Of a stretch of 64,000 bases of DNA, positions 12,401 to 27,400 are shown in pieces; the first letter of the stretch is position 1; the number at the start of each line of letters is the position of its first letter. This stretch comes from Zonotrichia leucophrys gambelii (Eukaryota; Chordata; Aves; Passeriformes; Passerellidae). The notes beneath the pieces are model-generated. The model was not told the DNA's origin. It did not search any database and saw nothing but the letters and a program-made list of their open reading frames with translations. The stretch is from positions 69,271,216 through 69,335,215 of the forward strand of contig NC_088171.1 of assembly GCF_028769735.1 (NCBI RefSeq), given 5' to 3'. Made by a program: the position numbers and the translations under genes.

Positions 12401-15400
12401 CTGCAGCCTCAGGCCAGTGCTTCTGGTGGTGGTGGTGGTAGTTTTGGCAGCCCACACACCCCCTCCTTGCTTGTGGTGATGCATCTGTTTGTGAGGCTAC
12501 GTGGTAAATAGAACTGGGAGCTTTTGTGGTTTAAATATAACCAGGGCACCATTTCTTCCTCTAGTTACCACCACAAAAGCCATGAAGGATTATGTTTACC
12601 CAGCTTTGTTCCCAATCTGGTTCACAGTAGTGTCTCAAAAGTAACACTGGCACATGAACAAACATGTGAACAATATAACTGGTTAAGGATGGACTTGCTT
12701 TAATCACTCCTGCTTCCAACTGTACCTTCGATTTTCTCTGCATACAGTATAGTTCCTTTAAAACTCCTCCCCTGTTCCTAAAGTAGTGTAAGGATTTCAA
12801 ATTCCATTTCTTTGGGAGCTGAGCTAATTTTGATTACTTTATCAGTCATAGTCTTACTGCCATGATTGTGACTGAATGTTTCTGTTTAGGAACAAGAGCC
12901 TAGAAAACTTTTGCTAGGTTTGGTTACTTCCTTTGTTATTTACATCTGTGCCAGGTTTTAGGTGGGTTTGTTTACAGCTTGTGTGTCCACATTGTGCTTG
13001 GGGATTGTTCTCATGTCCACTGAAATCAAATAGAAATGTTTCCCTATTTGTATCCCTCACCACCTTTCTCTCCAAATTTCACTTGTGGAAAGTGATTACT
13101 TTTTGTTCAGAAATCATCTGATGTTATTCAGACTTCTAAACATGCAATTGCAGTGATAAGGAAATATCTTTTCCTTGAGATTCCCTGTTTCATGTGTATG
13201 CATTTATGTGAATGCTGATCACCTGTAAAAAGCTGCCTTTGCTTCTGCAGTAGTTGCCTTTGTCTTTAAGAATATTTTATCTCCAGAATTCCCTAGTCCT
13301 GTAGGAGATGTAGGAACCTGTAGGAAATTCTACAGATAATTCATTAGACAAAGCTTTCTGTGCATGCTAAGGAAAGTAAGTGTTTTTAGACATTGAAAAG
13401 CCAGTACTGTATTAGTAGCATGTTATCAAAGAGAATTTGGTCTTTTCTGCCCCTGTATGGAACAAAGAATATGGATGCATACTTTAGTTCTCAGAAGTCA
13501 CAAGTTAATCACATCTTGCTTGTCAGATTTTGAAGTTTCATCACTGTTTTGATGCAATAATACATCTGAGTGGAGCACTTAAAGTGGTTTATCAGAAGTA
13601 CTGATTCTATACACAGTGGGTCTTGTGGGTGGAGAATGAGAATGCGTAATCTCTCTGTCATTCATAGTCAAAAATGCAATACTCAAGAAATGGAAACCAA
13701 CATCAGTCTATGCGATGAACACCAACTTGCTATGGATTGTAAAACTGTTTTCTGCTGCAGTAACTCGAGGCATTGTCCCTCTCTGTGATGTTACAGACTC
13801 TTTTTACCTGGTTGTTTGAAATGCTCACAGTACCTTTTAAAAAGTATGCTTTCCTGTGTGACTTAGGTTTTGGGTATAGGTTGCTTCAGTTCCTTCTAAG
13901 TTAGTAAACTGTTAGAAAATGATTGAAAAGTTTCGCAACAACGTATTATATTAGTTAGGTTACATGTGCCTACTGAGATATACTTAAAGAAAAGTTTTCT
14001 TATAGAAATTTGCTTTTGGACATTATCTCAATCACCGTTTACAAACCCTTATGGATGTCTGATTCATGGTGGCTCATAATCAAAGTTTAGGAAGTCATGA
14101 GTACTTTCAAACTGGAATAACAGGAAAAAGTAGGTATAAAAGTAGTTGAATTCTAAGACTTCTTACACCTTTAGACATGGCTAGCTTGCATTAAGTGAAG
14201 ATACAGAATTGTTTGTAAGACTTCAAGTGATTTACAGTGGAAAAAATTTGCCAAAATCTGGCCTGAACTATCTTGCCATAATCCATATTCTTTAGTTCTT
14301 TCACATAAAATGTTTCAAAGAAGTTTTTCCTCTAATAAAACTGACTTTGAAATATATTCAGAGAGCATTCTAAGGCTACTTTTCCAACAAAGTGTGCCAT
14401 TATTACACAGGATCTTAGGCAATTTGGTGAGAATTTTGTAGTTTAAAGATGTATGTTTATATCTCCTGTGATACAAATATCTATCTCATGGAAAACCCTA
14501 TGGGTAGCAGGTAGCATGTCCAAGAGAAAGGTGTGCATGCCATATAGAACCAGGTTTGTTATTTCAGATGTAATGAGTGAGAGCAGTGTCCAGCAGCAGC
14601 ATGTGTGCTCCCTCAGAGCACTTTGGATGACTGCCCATGGGACACTCACAGATGTTTTATAAATCCACATAAGAGCCATGAAGAGAGGAGAATAATTAGT
14701 TTTCTTGCCACCTGCTTTTTCTATTCTATTTATCCATTAGTTTAGGTTTTAAAATTTCTATTCAGAATATGAGACACTGAAAGGTAGATGGGGAAATATG
14801 CCTCCAAGTCTGCTTTAGATAATAGCATGTCTGGCAGTGGCCTCTAGGATCCATCCAATAGGTTGTCTTGTGTCTAGACTTCTGTAAGGCCTTTGATATA
14901 GTACCCTGCAACATCCTTCTCTAAATTGGAGAGGTGAATGTGATGGCTGGACTGTCTGGTGGATGAGGAATTGCTTTTATGGTCACATCCAGAGGGTCAA
15001 TAGCTCAATGTCCAGATGGAAACCAGTCATGAGTGGTGCCCCTCAGGGGTCTGTATTGAAACCGCTGCTGTTTAATATCTTCATCAATGACATAGAGGGA
15101 TCGAGTGCACCCTCAGCACATTTGCAAATGACAAAAATTTTTGTTCCAGTTGCTCGAATTAAGGTATGTAAAAGTAAATCTTGTTAATCTTAACAGAAGA
15201 ATACAGTCGCAGGTCCACTGAGGTGTTTGTCTCTGGATTTTCCAGGTGTTTAACCCTCTTCTGGGGTTTATATGGAGATGAATGTGGGCCCAAACTAAAT
15301 AGACTGTTGATGTGGATTGTGCAGCAGCTTGAAAACAGCTGCATCTCATTCTGGAAAGTGTAGGCTGTGGTGGACAGTCATGTTCAAGAAGCTGAATTTA

Positions 15401-18400
15401 CAAGCATTCTTACTCATTCTCTCATCATTCCTCCCCACAGCCACAGGTTTAAATGTTGGTAGAAGGAAGAATGCTTCCTATGCTGCATTGGGCAGTGGTT
15501 GCAAAGCAGGAAGGAGGACAGTGTGAGGCCTGGGAGAGGGAGGAGTACTGAGTTGTTCCTGTGAAACAGGGGCTCAGACCCTGTCCCAGGGAGGTGTCAT
15601 TCCCAGAGAGAGGCAGGGATGGACAAGCATTCTGTGGGTCCCATTTCTGTGTGGAAAGTCCGTATCAGGACTGTATGTCATTGTGGCTGGCAAATAACGT
15701 GTCTCAGATTCAGACTGGAAGGAAGCAAGACTTTGAGTGTGCGGGTTAGTAATTGCTGGAATATATTTCCAGAGGTAAAGGTGGGTTTTCATATATGCTC
15801 CTTTTTTGTGTGGAAGTGGATTCAGGTGAGGCTGGGTTGTAACAGTCTTTACGCTTTGCATTTTAGAGCCGGAGCATTTCACAGTGCTTGGTCTGTCTGA
15901 GACATTTTGAGGTGCCAGTTGTGGTGGCTGTTGTGAGCATTGCAGACACCTGTCCATCAGTCAGGAAATGGACTGAAACCAGCAGCTTCTTTCTCACAGT
16001 CCACCACACATTTGTCAGTTGCCAGTAATCTTGCTGCTGCCCTTGACCTGCACCAGGGGTTTGATCTAGTAAATATATGAATCCCATTACCAGTCGCCTG
16101 TGATTCTGGAGTCCTTTGGCATTAATTTATTTATAGCATTATCATTGTCAGATTGACTCCTGCTGTGTCACAGGAAGCTTTAGTGCTGCACTTATCTGGT
16201 AGACATCATAATGATCACAGTAATGTAGATTTTAAATCAACAAGAGTTCATGTGGGCATGCCTGTACTGTCCCCTGCCACAGAAGCTCTCAGTTGTTCCC
16301 TCAGTTAATGAGGAACTGCATTAAGATTAGCTTTTTGCATGTGTGCTGCCTCTCTATGCATGCCAGTTTTCTTTCTTTGTTTTCTGTGGCTTCAGAATAT
16401 TTGTTTGGTTTTTATTTTCAGTAGTTGATCTTTTCCCCCTCATTCTGCAGTTATCCAGAGCACCCTAAGAGGACAGTTACCTGTTTTCCCTTTGTATTCT
16501 GATGCCATTAACAATATCGTCTTAATCTGGTACGAGCTGTCTCCAGAGCAGTGGTTTTCCCCTCTTTTTTCCTGAATTTGACTACCTAAATAAGTGTTGA
16601 TAGGGTGGGTAGGTGGCGGGATGGGGAAGGCAGAGAAAAGCTGGTTGCTGGCTGAACTACTATGTGGAGTTTTGAACAGAACAACATAGAAAATACATTG
16701 AGCTATTGGAGAGTGTCCAAAAAAAAGCCATGAGGATGGTGAAGGGCCTTGAGGGAAAGCCTTATCAGGAACAGCTGAGGTCACTTGTTCTGTTCAGCCT
16801 GGAGAAGAGGAGACTCAGGGGAGACCTCATTGTGGTCTTCAGCATCCTCAGGAGGGGAAGTGGAGGGATAAGTACTGATCTCTTCACTCTCATGACCAGG
16901 ACTTAAGGAAACAGCATGAAGCTGGGTCAGGGTAGGTTTAGGTTGGCTTGCAGGAAAAAAGTTTTTCACCCAGAGGGTAGTTGGGCACTGGAACAGGATC
17001 CCCAGGGAAGTGGGCACAGTAACAAACCTGTCAGAGTTCAAGAATTGTTTGGACAACACTCTCAGGGAACATGGTGTAATTCTTGGGGTGTCTTGTGCAG
17101 GGAGGTGAACTGAATGATCCTGATTGGTCTCTTCCAACTTGGCACAATCTATGATTTTTAAATCTCTTGTCCAGTCTATCAGTTCATGCAGCCCGCACAA
17201 CTTAAATGAAATGTGTCTTTGGAAATAAAGAACTCCTCAGACAGGTTGTCTTATGAAGAATTTTCAATTCTTTTTTCCTTTCAAATTCTAAAATTTTTAT
17301 TCTAATAGAAATAGGGTTTCAAAAACTTAGTCTGAAAGGGAACTGAAAGGGCACAACAGTTAAAAAGCTCTGTGATGATCTTTTAGAAAAATCTTTCATA
17401 CTCCCTGAGTAAACAGTTAAATGCATTAATAGAATACAGGCAATGAAAAGATGCTGTAACTGGAACAGAACCAGTATGTGTGAGGAATAGAAGTTGTGGA
17501 AAAATAAGGATGATGTGGAGAAGATGTATAACTTCTCTGCACCAGATTAATCACTGCTGAATGCTATGATATACCTGTTTCATAAGGTATTAAGGATGAG
17601 AAGCTTGCAACTGGGGAAATCACAAGAGGAAGTGCTGAATCAAGATTATGAATTAAAAATAAAGTGTACAACTGGTAAATTCAGACCTTTGGAAGATAGT
17701 GAGGAGCTAAATGAACACCTATGAAAAACTGAGAAATGTTTATAAGATCAATGATCATAGCCTGAAGAGCTTGTAAAGATAATGAATTCATACCGGCTTG
17801 CATTAAGATGTGGAATCTTGCTTCATATTTTTCAAGCCTGGCTGAATGTTGTAAGTCTTAATGCAGTTTTAGCTGAGCTTGATAATCTTGCATGTTTACC
17901 CATGATCTTTAGACTATACATGTGTGTTTTTTTAAGAAAGCAAAGTCAGCTATTTTAGAAGAACTGAACTGGCAGCTCTGGCACAATGCAGGTAATCTGG
18001 TTAGCACAGTTTGTGGATTGCATTTTTGCAGCTATTTAGGTTCTGACTATAGAAACCTATAATATCTGCAGTAAGCACTTAATATGATAAATTTGGCCTT
18101 ATCTCCCTTAAGTTTTCTAATTTTTTCATTCTATTAAAAGTTTGGGGAAACTTCTTTCTCTCATGGCTGCACTTTCTAGATTGAGTTAATATTTTTATGT
18201 GTATGTATAAAAGGAATTACCCTTGAACAAAAGGAAAAAGAATCCTGTGTTATGCCCCTAGTTTCCCCAGCTGATAACTTTGGAAGTGCTGAAAGCTGCT
18301 TTAGTTATTTGTTTTGTAGTCGTAGATTCAGAGAATGGCTTGGATTAGAAGGGAATTTAGAGACCATCACATTCCAACCGCCTGCTTTGGACAGGGACAC

Positions 18401-21400
18401 CTTCCACTACACCAGGTTGCTCAGAGCCCCATCCAGCCTGGCCATGAACGCTTCCAGAGATGGGGCACCCACAGCTTCCCTGAACAACCTGTTCCAGTGT
18501 CTTACTCTCACAGTAAAGAATTTCTTCCGATGATCTAATCTAAACCCATTGTCTTTCAGTTTGAAGTAATTTTCCCTTGTCCTATCACTACATGCTCTTG
18601 TACAAAGTCCCTCTCCATTTTTCTTATAGGCTCCCTCCATGGACTAGAAGGCCATAATTAGGATACCCCAAAGCTTTATCTTTACCAGGCTGAACAATCT
18701 CAATTCTCTTAGCCTTTTATTCTAGGAGGGGTGCTCCATCCCTTTAAACATCTCAGTAGCCCTCCTGGGGACTCTGTCCAGCAGGTCCATGTGCTGGGCT
18801 GTGTTGAGCTTCTCATCCACCAGCACCCCGAAGTCCTTCTGGGCAGGGCTGCCCTTGATCTGTTCATCCTTCACTCTCTGAGGCCTGTCCTCACACAGAT
18901 TCTAGTCCAGAAAGAATTTGTCTGGACTCAAAGACATATCACTGCTTAACATGAAATAACTAAAAAGGGAAATACTGGGAAACCAATCAGCTGTAATTTT
19001 ATTTTTTTCAAACAAAACACAAAACATCAACATATGTTTATTCTGGAGAGATGATGCTCAGAAAGTGAAAACAGCCAATCTGTTAAAACTGTATTGCAAT
19101 ATTGGATAGCATGCAGAAGTCTTGAACTGTAAAAGGCCTTTCATATATGAAAATTGCATCTTGATGACATGACAATTGAAGGCCCTGCTGGGTATCACTG
19201 GGAAACATGTATAGGCTCTGTTGTCATTGAGATCCAACCCAAAACTTACAGGAACTGTTAAAGAGGGAGATGGCAAGACAGCCTTCAAAATCAGAGGTGC
19301 TAATATCATATAGCAAGGTCATGGCTGTTGTATAAAGACCAGCTCTACAAATTAATAATTTTGTCAAGTTGGACTGTTGCATTTCCATCTGTAGCACTCA
19401 TATATCACCAGTGTTAGAAGCTGTTGGTTTTCAGCCATTGTGTTAACTTCAAGAGAAAGCACTTCTTCTAACAAAACCCCTTAACTTTCCTCTGTGATGT
19501 TTCACTGTCTTTTCATGGTAAAGGTTTCCCCTCATGAGATGTTTCAGAAGACCATGCTGAGCAAAACAGCTACCATTTTTCTTTCAGGTGTAGCGGCACC
19601 AGATGATTCTAGTTTGAAGTAATGCCCTGTCTGGGGCATTGATTCTGCTTGTGAAGTTGGCAGCTCTGACTAATTTTTCAAATATTACCCCAGTAGCCCA
19701 CTAAGAAGCCACCAGCAGACTTGCACAAAGGAGCTTTTAAAGTGTGTCAGCCAGGCCTTCATGATGGGGTCCCCCTGGCAGAGGCTGCTCTGGTGATGCG
19801 CTAAATTAGTTCATAGTTTGACTTGCTCATCACACATGATGTGTCGAGGGAAGCATGTTCCTGTCATGGCAGGGAGGAGAGATTGAGGACTGCTTGGAGC
19901 TTTCAGTGGTGAACTCTTTGCATGAGGGATGTTGAGACCTGTAGATGTCTGGTGTTTCTGATTGCCTGGTTATAGTGTTATCCATAACAGGACAAGTGCT
20001 CTGAACTGCCTCTGCAGAGGACACAATGTGGAATGTGTTAACTCACACTTCTAATCACAGAATCATAGAATGGTTTGGGTTGAAAGGGACTTTAAAGATC
20101 ATCTAGTTCCAACCCCCCTGCCATGGATGGGCAGGGACACTTTCCACTAGACCATCCAATCTGGCCTTAAACATTTCTAGGGATGGTGAATCCACAGGTT
20201 CTCTAGGTAACCTGCACCATCACAGTAAATAATTTATTTCTAGTATCTAATCTAAACCTCCTGTCTCTCAGACTGAGCCCATTGCCCTTTGTTCTGTGAC
20301 TGTATGCCCTTGTAAAAAGTAAAGTGAGCTTATTCCAGAGATGTAGTGATCATGTTCCAGCATTCCCTTAAAGAAAGAAGCAGTTGTGATATATTGTTTT
20401 ATTTTAGCACTCAGGGACCCCCTTGAGGGTTCAGGGATAAGTGTGACTGGTAGTGCTCAGATATGCCCTGACATGCCTGGGAGCTTGAATAAATCATATA
20501 GTCTAGGCAGATTAAAGTCCTTCCTCTCAGCTGAAGTCCTGTAAATACTCTTAGTGTGTCCTGAAGGAGATAAACCACAATTTAATAGAAAGTCATTAGT
20601 ATTTTCTCCCACTCTGCATTCTTTCATGAGACAGGTTAGAACGAGAATTCGGGATTAGAATTAGAAACAATAACCACAGCTCTGTGCAATTAAAAAAAAT
20701 CCTTAAGTTTTCAAAATTTGCCTCTTTTAATTTTAGAGAAGAGAGATGGGGAAGGAGGGTTTTAACAGGACACTTTCTCTTTGTGATTGGCACATTCCAG
20801 CCTTAGGTAGCTTTTCAGAAGTGTTACTGAGCCTACTTCCTTAGAAAACTATGAACCAGCGTTGTAAAAAACTGACATTGTTTTATTCCTGATAGCAAGA
20901 ATGAAACGTATGAATTCTATTGCAGAGGCATCCCATTTGCTGCTGTTCACATTGTTCATGTAATCACAATTTTGTTTATAATATTTTTCAAAGCCATACC
21001 TGAGTGTGTTATTTGCTCAAGTCAATTAGTGGTTGTCCTAGGCTGAAACACAAATGCATTTTCTATGAGTCATTAATAAAATCAGCGCTAATGGTGATTG
21101 CTACAGAAAGTAACTGAAAGGACAAACAAACGGTTGAACGGTTTTCAGTTTAGCAGGTTCAGTTTGGTACATTACTGGACTAAACCCTTTATAAACTCTC
21201 ATTGGTTTGGCTTGAGGAAGCTTTGTGCTGGCTGTTTCCCACTTTAGCTTTTTTGCTGAAATGCCCCTAAACAAAAATAAGTCCTCCTGTCCTCATCTGT
21301 TGATGTGACGACTCAAATTAACACATGGTTTTTGACTAACCTGAAAGAACTTGCCAGGTGCTGGAGGTTTTCTATTTGCATCTTGGTTCACAAATATAAG

Positions 21401-24400
21401 TTTAGGGTTTTATGTTTAAAAAAAAAATTCTTGGAAATCGTTGATGATATTTTTACATAAATTTAAATAGAGGAGTTTAATGCCAAAAATACAATTCTGC
21501 TCTTTTTAAACTTTTTTTTACGGACCCTTCCCGCTACTCTTTGCCCTTGGAGAGCAGAAATTTTGTAATTTGAGGTTCTTTCCCTCAAGAAAAACTCCTC
21601 AATTTTTAAAATCTGACAGTCTGGATTCAGGCTTCCAATGCTAACTAGAAGCTCAGAAATTGTATGTAGAGCAGCGGTAAAGATGATATTCTGAAAAACA
21701 TCTGTAAAAACATTACTGGAAAACCCACTGAACATGAAATAATGAGTAGCATTTTTAGTCCTTCTTATCCTGGTGCAAGCTGTTTTGTGAGCGTTCCTTT
21801 TATATAAGAATCACTGGACAGTTTCCTTTCACATATAAAACATATATTAATATAGTTAAGATGTAATCAAACTGATTTTTATTCTCAATGACTTCAGAGT
21901 ATCTTTGATCTTTGCAAAGGAGCAGCCTTCTCCATCGGTGCTGCATTTGTCTTGCAGTACTTTTTGCACTTTATCCTGTTCAGAGCCGAAATCATTCTTG
22001 ATATTGTACAATTGAATTTGTGTGTGCTCTGCAAAGGTCCTGTTTTCAGTCATTGATCCATTAGCTGACACTTGGCACTTAGAGATATGTCATTCTGCTA
22101 CTGCAAAATTCTAAAAGTTCTTCCAGAAAACCCCAAATGCCAGTTTTTACAAGTTTAGTTAAAATGAAGTTGGAGTTTTAAAAATGAGATTCTGTTTAAG
22201 TAGAATAGAAGGAGAGTTTTCCCTATACTAGACTGTTGTGTTCCTGAGCACTGAATGAAATACTGGTTTTAATAGCAAAGATGTAATTATCCTTTTAAAA
22301 AACTAGTGATATTGGGAGAGTCTTGTTCTTTAGTCTTACTGACTTTTCCAAATGTGACAAAACTGTTCAGTTTCCAACCTTAGTAAATCAACTTCTAAAA
22401 TAATTAGAAGTTTGAATATTGACAGAATTCCATTAATATGTTATTGACTGTAGTGTAAAGCTTCTGCATATATATGTATGCACCTGAAATCTGGTTTAAT
22501 CCCTTGATCTTCACTGCAGCAGAACTGGCTTATTAATTCCAGAATCAGTGATGAAAGTGTTGTTGTTTCTCAAACAACAGTGAATTTTAGAAATTTTACT
22601 TTACTCTCCCTTGTTTCAGCTTTGACAATCTTGAAATCTGAATACTTGCCATAGTTTTGTTAGCTCTCACTGTATCGGTTTAACTGCAGCACTCAGTTTC
22701 AGGGCCTGCGAGAGAAATCTAGTTTTGGTGGTTACTCTGCTGAAACAGAAAACAGAAAAGTAAATTATATTTTATTTTACTGGGGTTTTTCGGGACAATG
22801 ATAACTGATTAAATAACCAAAAGAAATGGAAGCACTGCTTTTATTTGATGGGGGCATCAGTTAGGATTGCCATGTAAGTAATAAGCAAAAAGTCTAGTGT
22901 GTGTGTGTTGGAAGATAGCGGTGTTTGGTGGTAAAGGTGATTGATGAAGAAAGGAAAGTCTGCAGTGATTTCAAAGTAAGAAGTGGAAAGTAGTAGTGAA
23001 TTGAGATGAGCAGAAAAATGCTGTGTTCAGCATCTCATTGCCCTAGGAGCTTGGGTCTGTACCCATTCCATATGTTTGGGATGTTATATTACCTAATAAT
23101 ATACATAGATTCTGTGTAATTAAAAAGGCTGGAGCAATAGATTTTAATTGGGTACTCTGAGGAAAAGCATGTTTGGAGAGATAAAACATGACTGACATAG
23201 TTGTCAGCTGAAGAAATTTTTGAATAACAATATATATGCAAGAATATGCAATAAATAAAGGGGATGTATTACTTTGTATAGGATTTTAAATGATGTTTCT
23301 CTTTTCATCAGTTTTTAGGCTTTGCAAGCTTTTTCCTTTGTTTCGAATAAAAACCATATTTTGAAATGAGCTGCTCTGTAGCTCCTAATTTAGTGTATGT
23401 AGGTGAAGTTGGCACAATGCCTGTTTTAAGTTGTTCTGTCCTTCCTTCACTGAATAATTTTACAGAATTGTAATTCTTAGGGAACAAAGTGTTCTTAATT
23501 TAAAAAGAGGTAAATAAAGACTTCCATATGGTTGGCGTAAAATTTGTATTTGTCTTTCCATCTTATTAGTATGTGATTTTGGTTCAACTAGGATATTGCA
23601 TAAGCAACTGGATTGAGGTTTATTTAATGAAACTACTGACTAGAGACTAATTTGGAGCCTGTTGAAATTTTCACAAGAAGCTGGTTTTAGCTACTCTGTT
23701 GTAGTCACTGTTCCAATGATTGTTGCCACCTAACATTTTATGCTTTGCAGTTTGAGAATGGCAAACAAACTGCTAGGTAAGAAAGTAGTGGTGTTTCTGT
23801 CTTTCTTGCATGCTAGTACCCTATATTAAATGTTGTAGTTAGCTGTTTGTTTGCTTGGCATAAACTGTTCTGCTTGAAAGATCCCTTTGGGGACCTTCTT
23901 TGACTGTACCTGCAGGCTATGTGCACAGGAAAGACACTAGTGTCTTGGGGCACAGATACACAATATTATGACCCTGGGTAGTTTTTTTCCAAAAAGAGTC
24001 ACAAACAGCAGAGTTCAGCAATTGTGTCTTCCTATTGCTGATATGTTTAAAAAAAAGAAAGTCTGTACAGTATGTGTGAGGAAAATCTTAATTCCAGCAA
24101 TCAACGTAAGAATATCTACACAAAAAATCCCGAGTCTCATGTATGAATACCTGCCTCATACAATCTTGTGGTGGTGTTGTATTTCAAGTATCCAATTATG
24201 ATGAATGGTATTTGATCCTATTATTATAATTATTATTTCAACCAAGAGAAGCAAAACTAGATGGTAGGGTGGGATCCTCAGGAGTTACCAACTCTGGCCA
24301 AACAGTGTTTGGCTCGAAGTTGCTGAGAGTTTCAATGTTGATTTTTGTGGGAGATGGGTTAGGTCACTGCACAGTACTTTTGAAATCCCACCTCTAACTA

Positions 24401-27400
24401 TTTTTGAGTTGAGTGTGTGATTATTTCCTCACAGGGAGGAGTCCATCACCACAGCCTTCCAAAAACACAGGTGATATACATCAGTCAAAATACCAAATTC
24501 CAGTAACCTAAACGATCTCCTTTCTGAGAAGATGTATTAATGAAGCTAACAGGCTGATGCTGAGCATTTGCAAGCCCAGTAATGAAAAGTGTGCTGTGGC
24601 CTTCACTGGAAGTTTTAAGTGCAGAAGATGTCCAGGATCAGGCTTTGGATGAGCCATTGGGACCATGTGTGGTCTCTCATAGGCTGGTTTCATGCTTGCT
24701 TGCAGTAGTTGGAACTAACCAGCCATGACAAAAAAAGGAACATTGCTGGTCTTAAATTTGTGTTGGGTGCTACTTCTGCTTTTAGAGTGAGCACAATCTG
24801 AAAGCCCCTCTGCACTCAGCCTGTGAAAAGCACTCAGCATGTGCCATGGCTTCTGAAATCTGCGGAACAACTTGCGTCAGTGCGTGCTGGAGGAGAGAAC
24901 CTTCTGGCATGTACTACACTCCAGAGCTAACCCATCTCCTGCCCTCAATTTTCAAATTTTCAATGGTATGGAGTTGCTAGAGGTGATGGGGAAAGAATAG
25001 CATGTAAATTTACTTTCGGGTCTCAGGCCCTCATTCTACTGGAGTGACTCACTTGAAGTGATACTAGTGTCCACCATAAAGCTCTCAGATGTGTCATACA
25101 AATGCTTATTATCGTAATTAATCTGTCAATATAATTAATTATCCTTGGCTCAGCAGCCTATCAGTATAAGTATTGCTGCTACACTTTCTTTCTAAATGAA
25201 TGTGTCTGTACAAGTTGTTTTGGATCAGCTTTTGGCTGTGGAGCCCTCCAGGTTTCCCCACAATGTTTCTGACTGTTTCTGATTGTTTCCCACAGTCTCT
25301 CTGACATACTGGTGAAGTTTGTGCACCTTGCAGAGGTGTGTCATGGTGCTGGGGTCTGGATCTCTTGTAAAACGGCTCTTTGTGCAATGGCAAGTGAAGG
25401 AACAAAGTATATATAGGGGAAATATGGAGGGGTTTCTGAGCCAGTGAAGCAAAGGGGTTGTAGATGATGCTGCCTCAGGTAGCCACACACTTCAGCAATG
25501 AAAATTCCTCTTTTTTCCCCAGCTGGCAAATAATATGCCTGGTAGGTGCAGATTGTGTTCCACCTTGTTGGCAAAGGATCTCTTGTACATAAATATCCGA
25601 CTTTCTATGTGTGGTGTTGAACATGTGGGATTATTACTGGAGTAATACAGGAGTGTGCATCACTAAAAAAGGATAAATTTAGGTGTATTTTGTAATGGCC
25701 CTTTTGCTTGAGTTGTTGTTTTTACAAGTGCATGTGAAGAATTCATAACTCAGCATCTGAGATAATTCAATAGAGTTCCCATGAATAATGTCGTTTTTGT
25801 GTGTCTGAGCTGCCGATTGTATTCTGGAAGTCCTATTTGAGAAGTCACCTAAATGTGCTTTCAGAATTATTCCATTTCATAACAGTCATAGAAGCAAAAA
25901 AATTTCTGCAAATAAAATGACAGCTGAAATGAGCGTTGACAATGCAAAGCAATAGTGTAGGATTGTAGATGTGTTGTTTTAAATATATCCAGGAACATTT
26001 TTAATGCATCAGAAATGGTTATCTAACTTCCCTACTTGATCTGGTAACTTATTGTGATAGCTGACTAAGAAAGAGAGGCTAATTTTGTGGATGAAAAGTT
26101 TGAGTTTTATGGTTGTCCTTCTTGAAGGTTTCCAAAAATGAAAAAACAACATCTATACCATAAACATGTTTCTTTTTTGAAATAAATTGTTTGTTTTATC
26201 AGCTGGGTAAAGAAAAATGATTGTGTGGGTTTAAAAGAAACTGCATATCACAATTTGAGGCTGTAACATCTGTTCAGAGAAAGGGAAGGGCAGGAGAAGA
26301 TGCAGCTTCATTTTCCTAGAAATGTAAGAACAATTGTGTTTTTAGAAAGAAGTTTAGATCTTTTTAGTAAAGATGCTCCTTTTTTTAGAAGCTCACTACT
26401 GAGCCTTGGGAGAAGCATGACTAAGCTATATGCTGGTGCCATAGCAATGTGAAAGCAAGTCTTTTTAAATCTGACTGTATAGAGATGATCTCTGTCTGAA
26501 TGATGGTGTTGCTTCCTCAAAATCATTAATATTCCACCAGTCTAGAGCAGGACTTGTGCTGTGATGGATGACTGTGTTTAACTTGAATCTTTTCTTCTTA
26601 TACCTTTTTGCTTCTTTACACAGGGAATGAAGTATCTGTGTATTCCTGCTGCCGACTCACCCTCGCAGAATTTGTAAGTATTTTTTAAAAGTAAATCACA
26701 AAACCTCAGAAATCCCATGATGCCTATTTTAAAATTTGCTGAAAGCTCTGATTCTGATCTCTAATGAGTATTACACAAATGTGGGGTCTAATCCCTTAAG
26801 AAAACACAGTAACACTTCATTTCATCCTGCTTTTTGCGTGTGTTTGTAGGAGTCTCAGTATGTAAACACTCTTGATTTGTGGCCTTAAACTTCAGGAATT
26901 CCTTAGTGAGTGTGGGCCTAATTCAGTCATAGTTTATTCTAGCCACTGTTGTTGTAAATCTTTGTGTTTGGCTCCTCTTTTTTTTTCAGTGCCAACTGCA
27001 GCCATTAACAAAACAAAATATTTGAAAGAGGTTTGAAGCCTGGTGCCTCAAGGGTTGAAATGAATTCCTTACAGTGGACCTTCAGAACAAAATCCCTGTA
27101 TGCAAACTACCCCTGTGATAATCTGCTGGGGACTTCTTGAACCTGCCTGAGAAGTCCCTGCTGCTCTTAGTATAAGCTGGCGTGGCAGGGAGTTTTCTGC
27201 CCTGCAGTGACTCTCACCTTGAGCACATAGATACTGCAGCTAGGGTGTCATTGCTCTTTCTCATCTCTGCTCAAGTTCATGTAATGCTAATTGATTTACC
27301 CCTGGTTTTAATTGAGCATGGCAAGTCTTGAGTCCAAAGAGAAATCAAAACAAAAGAACTTGGATGGTGACCAACTCTTTCTTCTAGAGCTCACTGTTTA

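Larger units (their letters stand above)
11134..26623 (+). other. DUSP22: DUSP22 intron 3
   Basis: The largest intron, 15.5 kb. It carries four CR1 LINE fragments between 14.86 and 20.33 kb. Outside these I see no exon or RNA gene. There are AT-rich stretches at about 24.2 and 25.1 kb, and a GGT trinucleotide run near 12426-12438. Confidence 0.8.
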
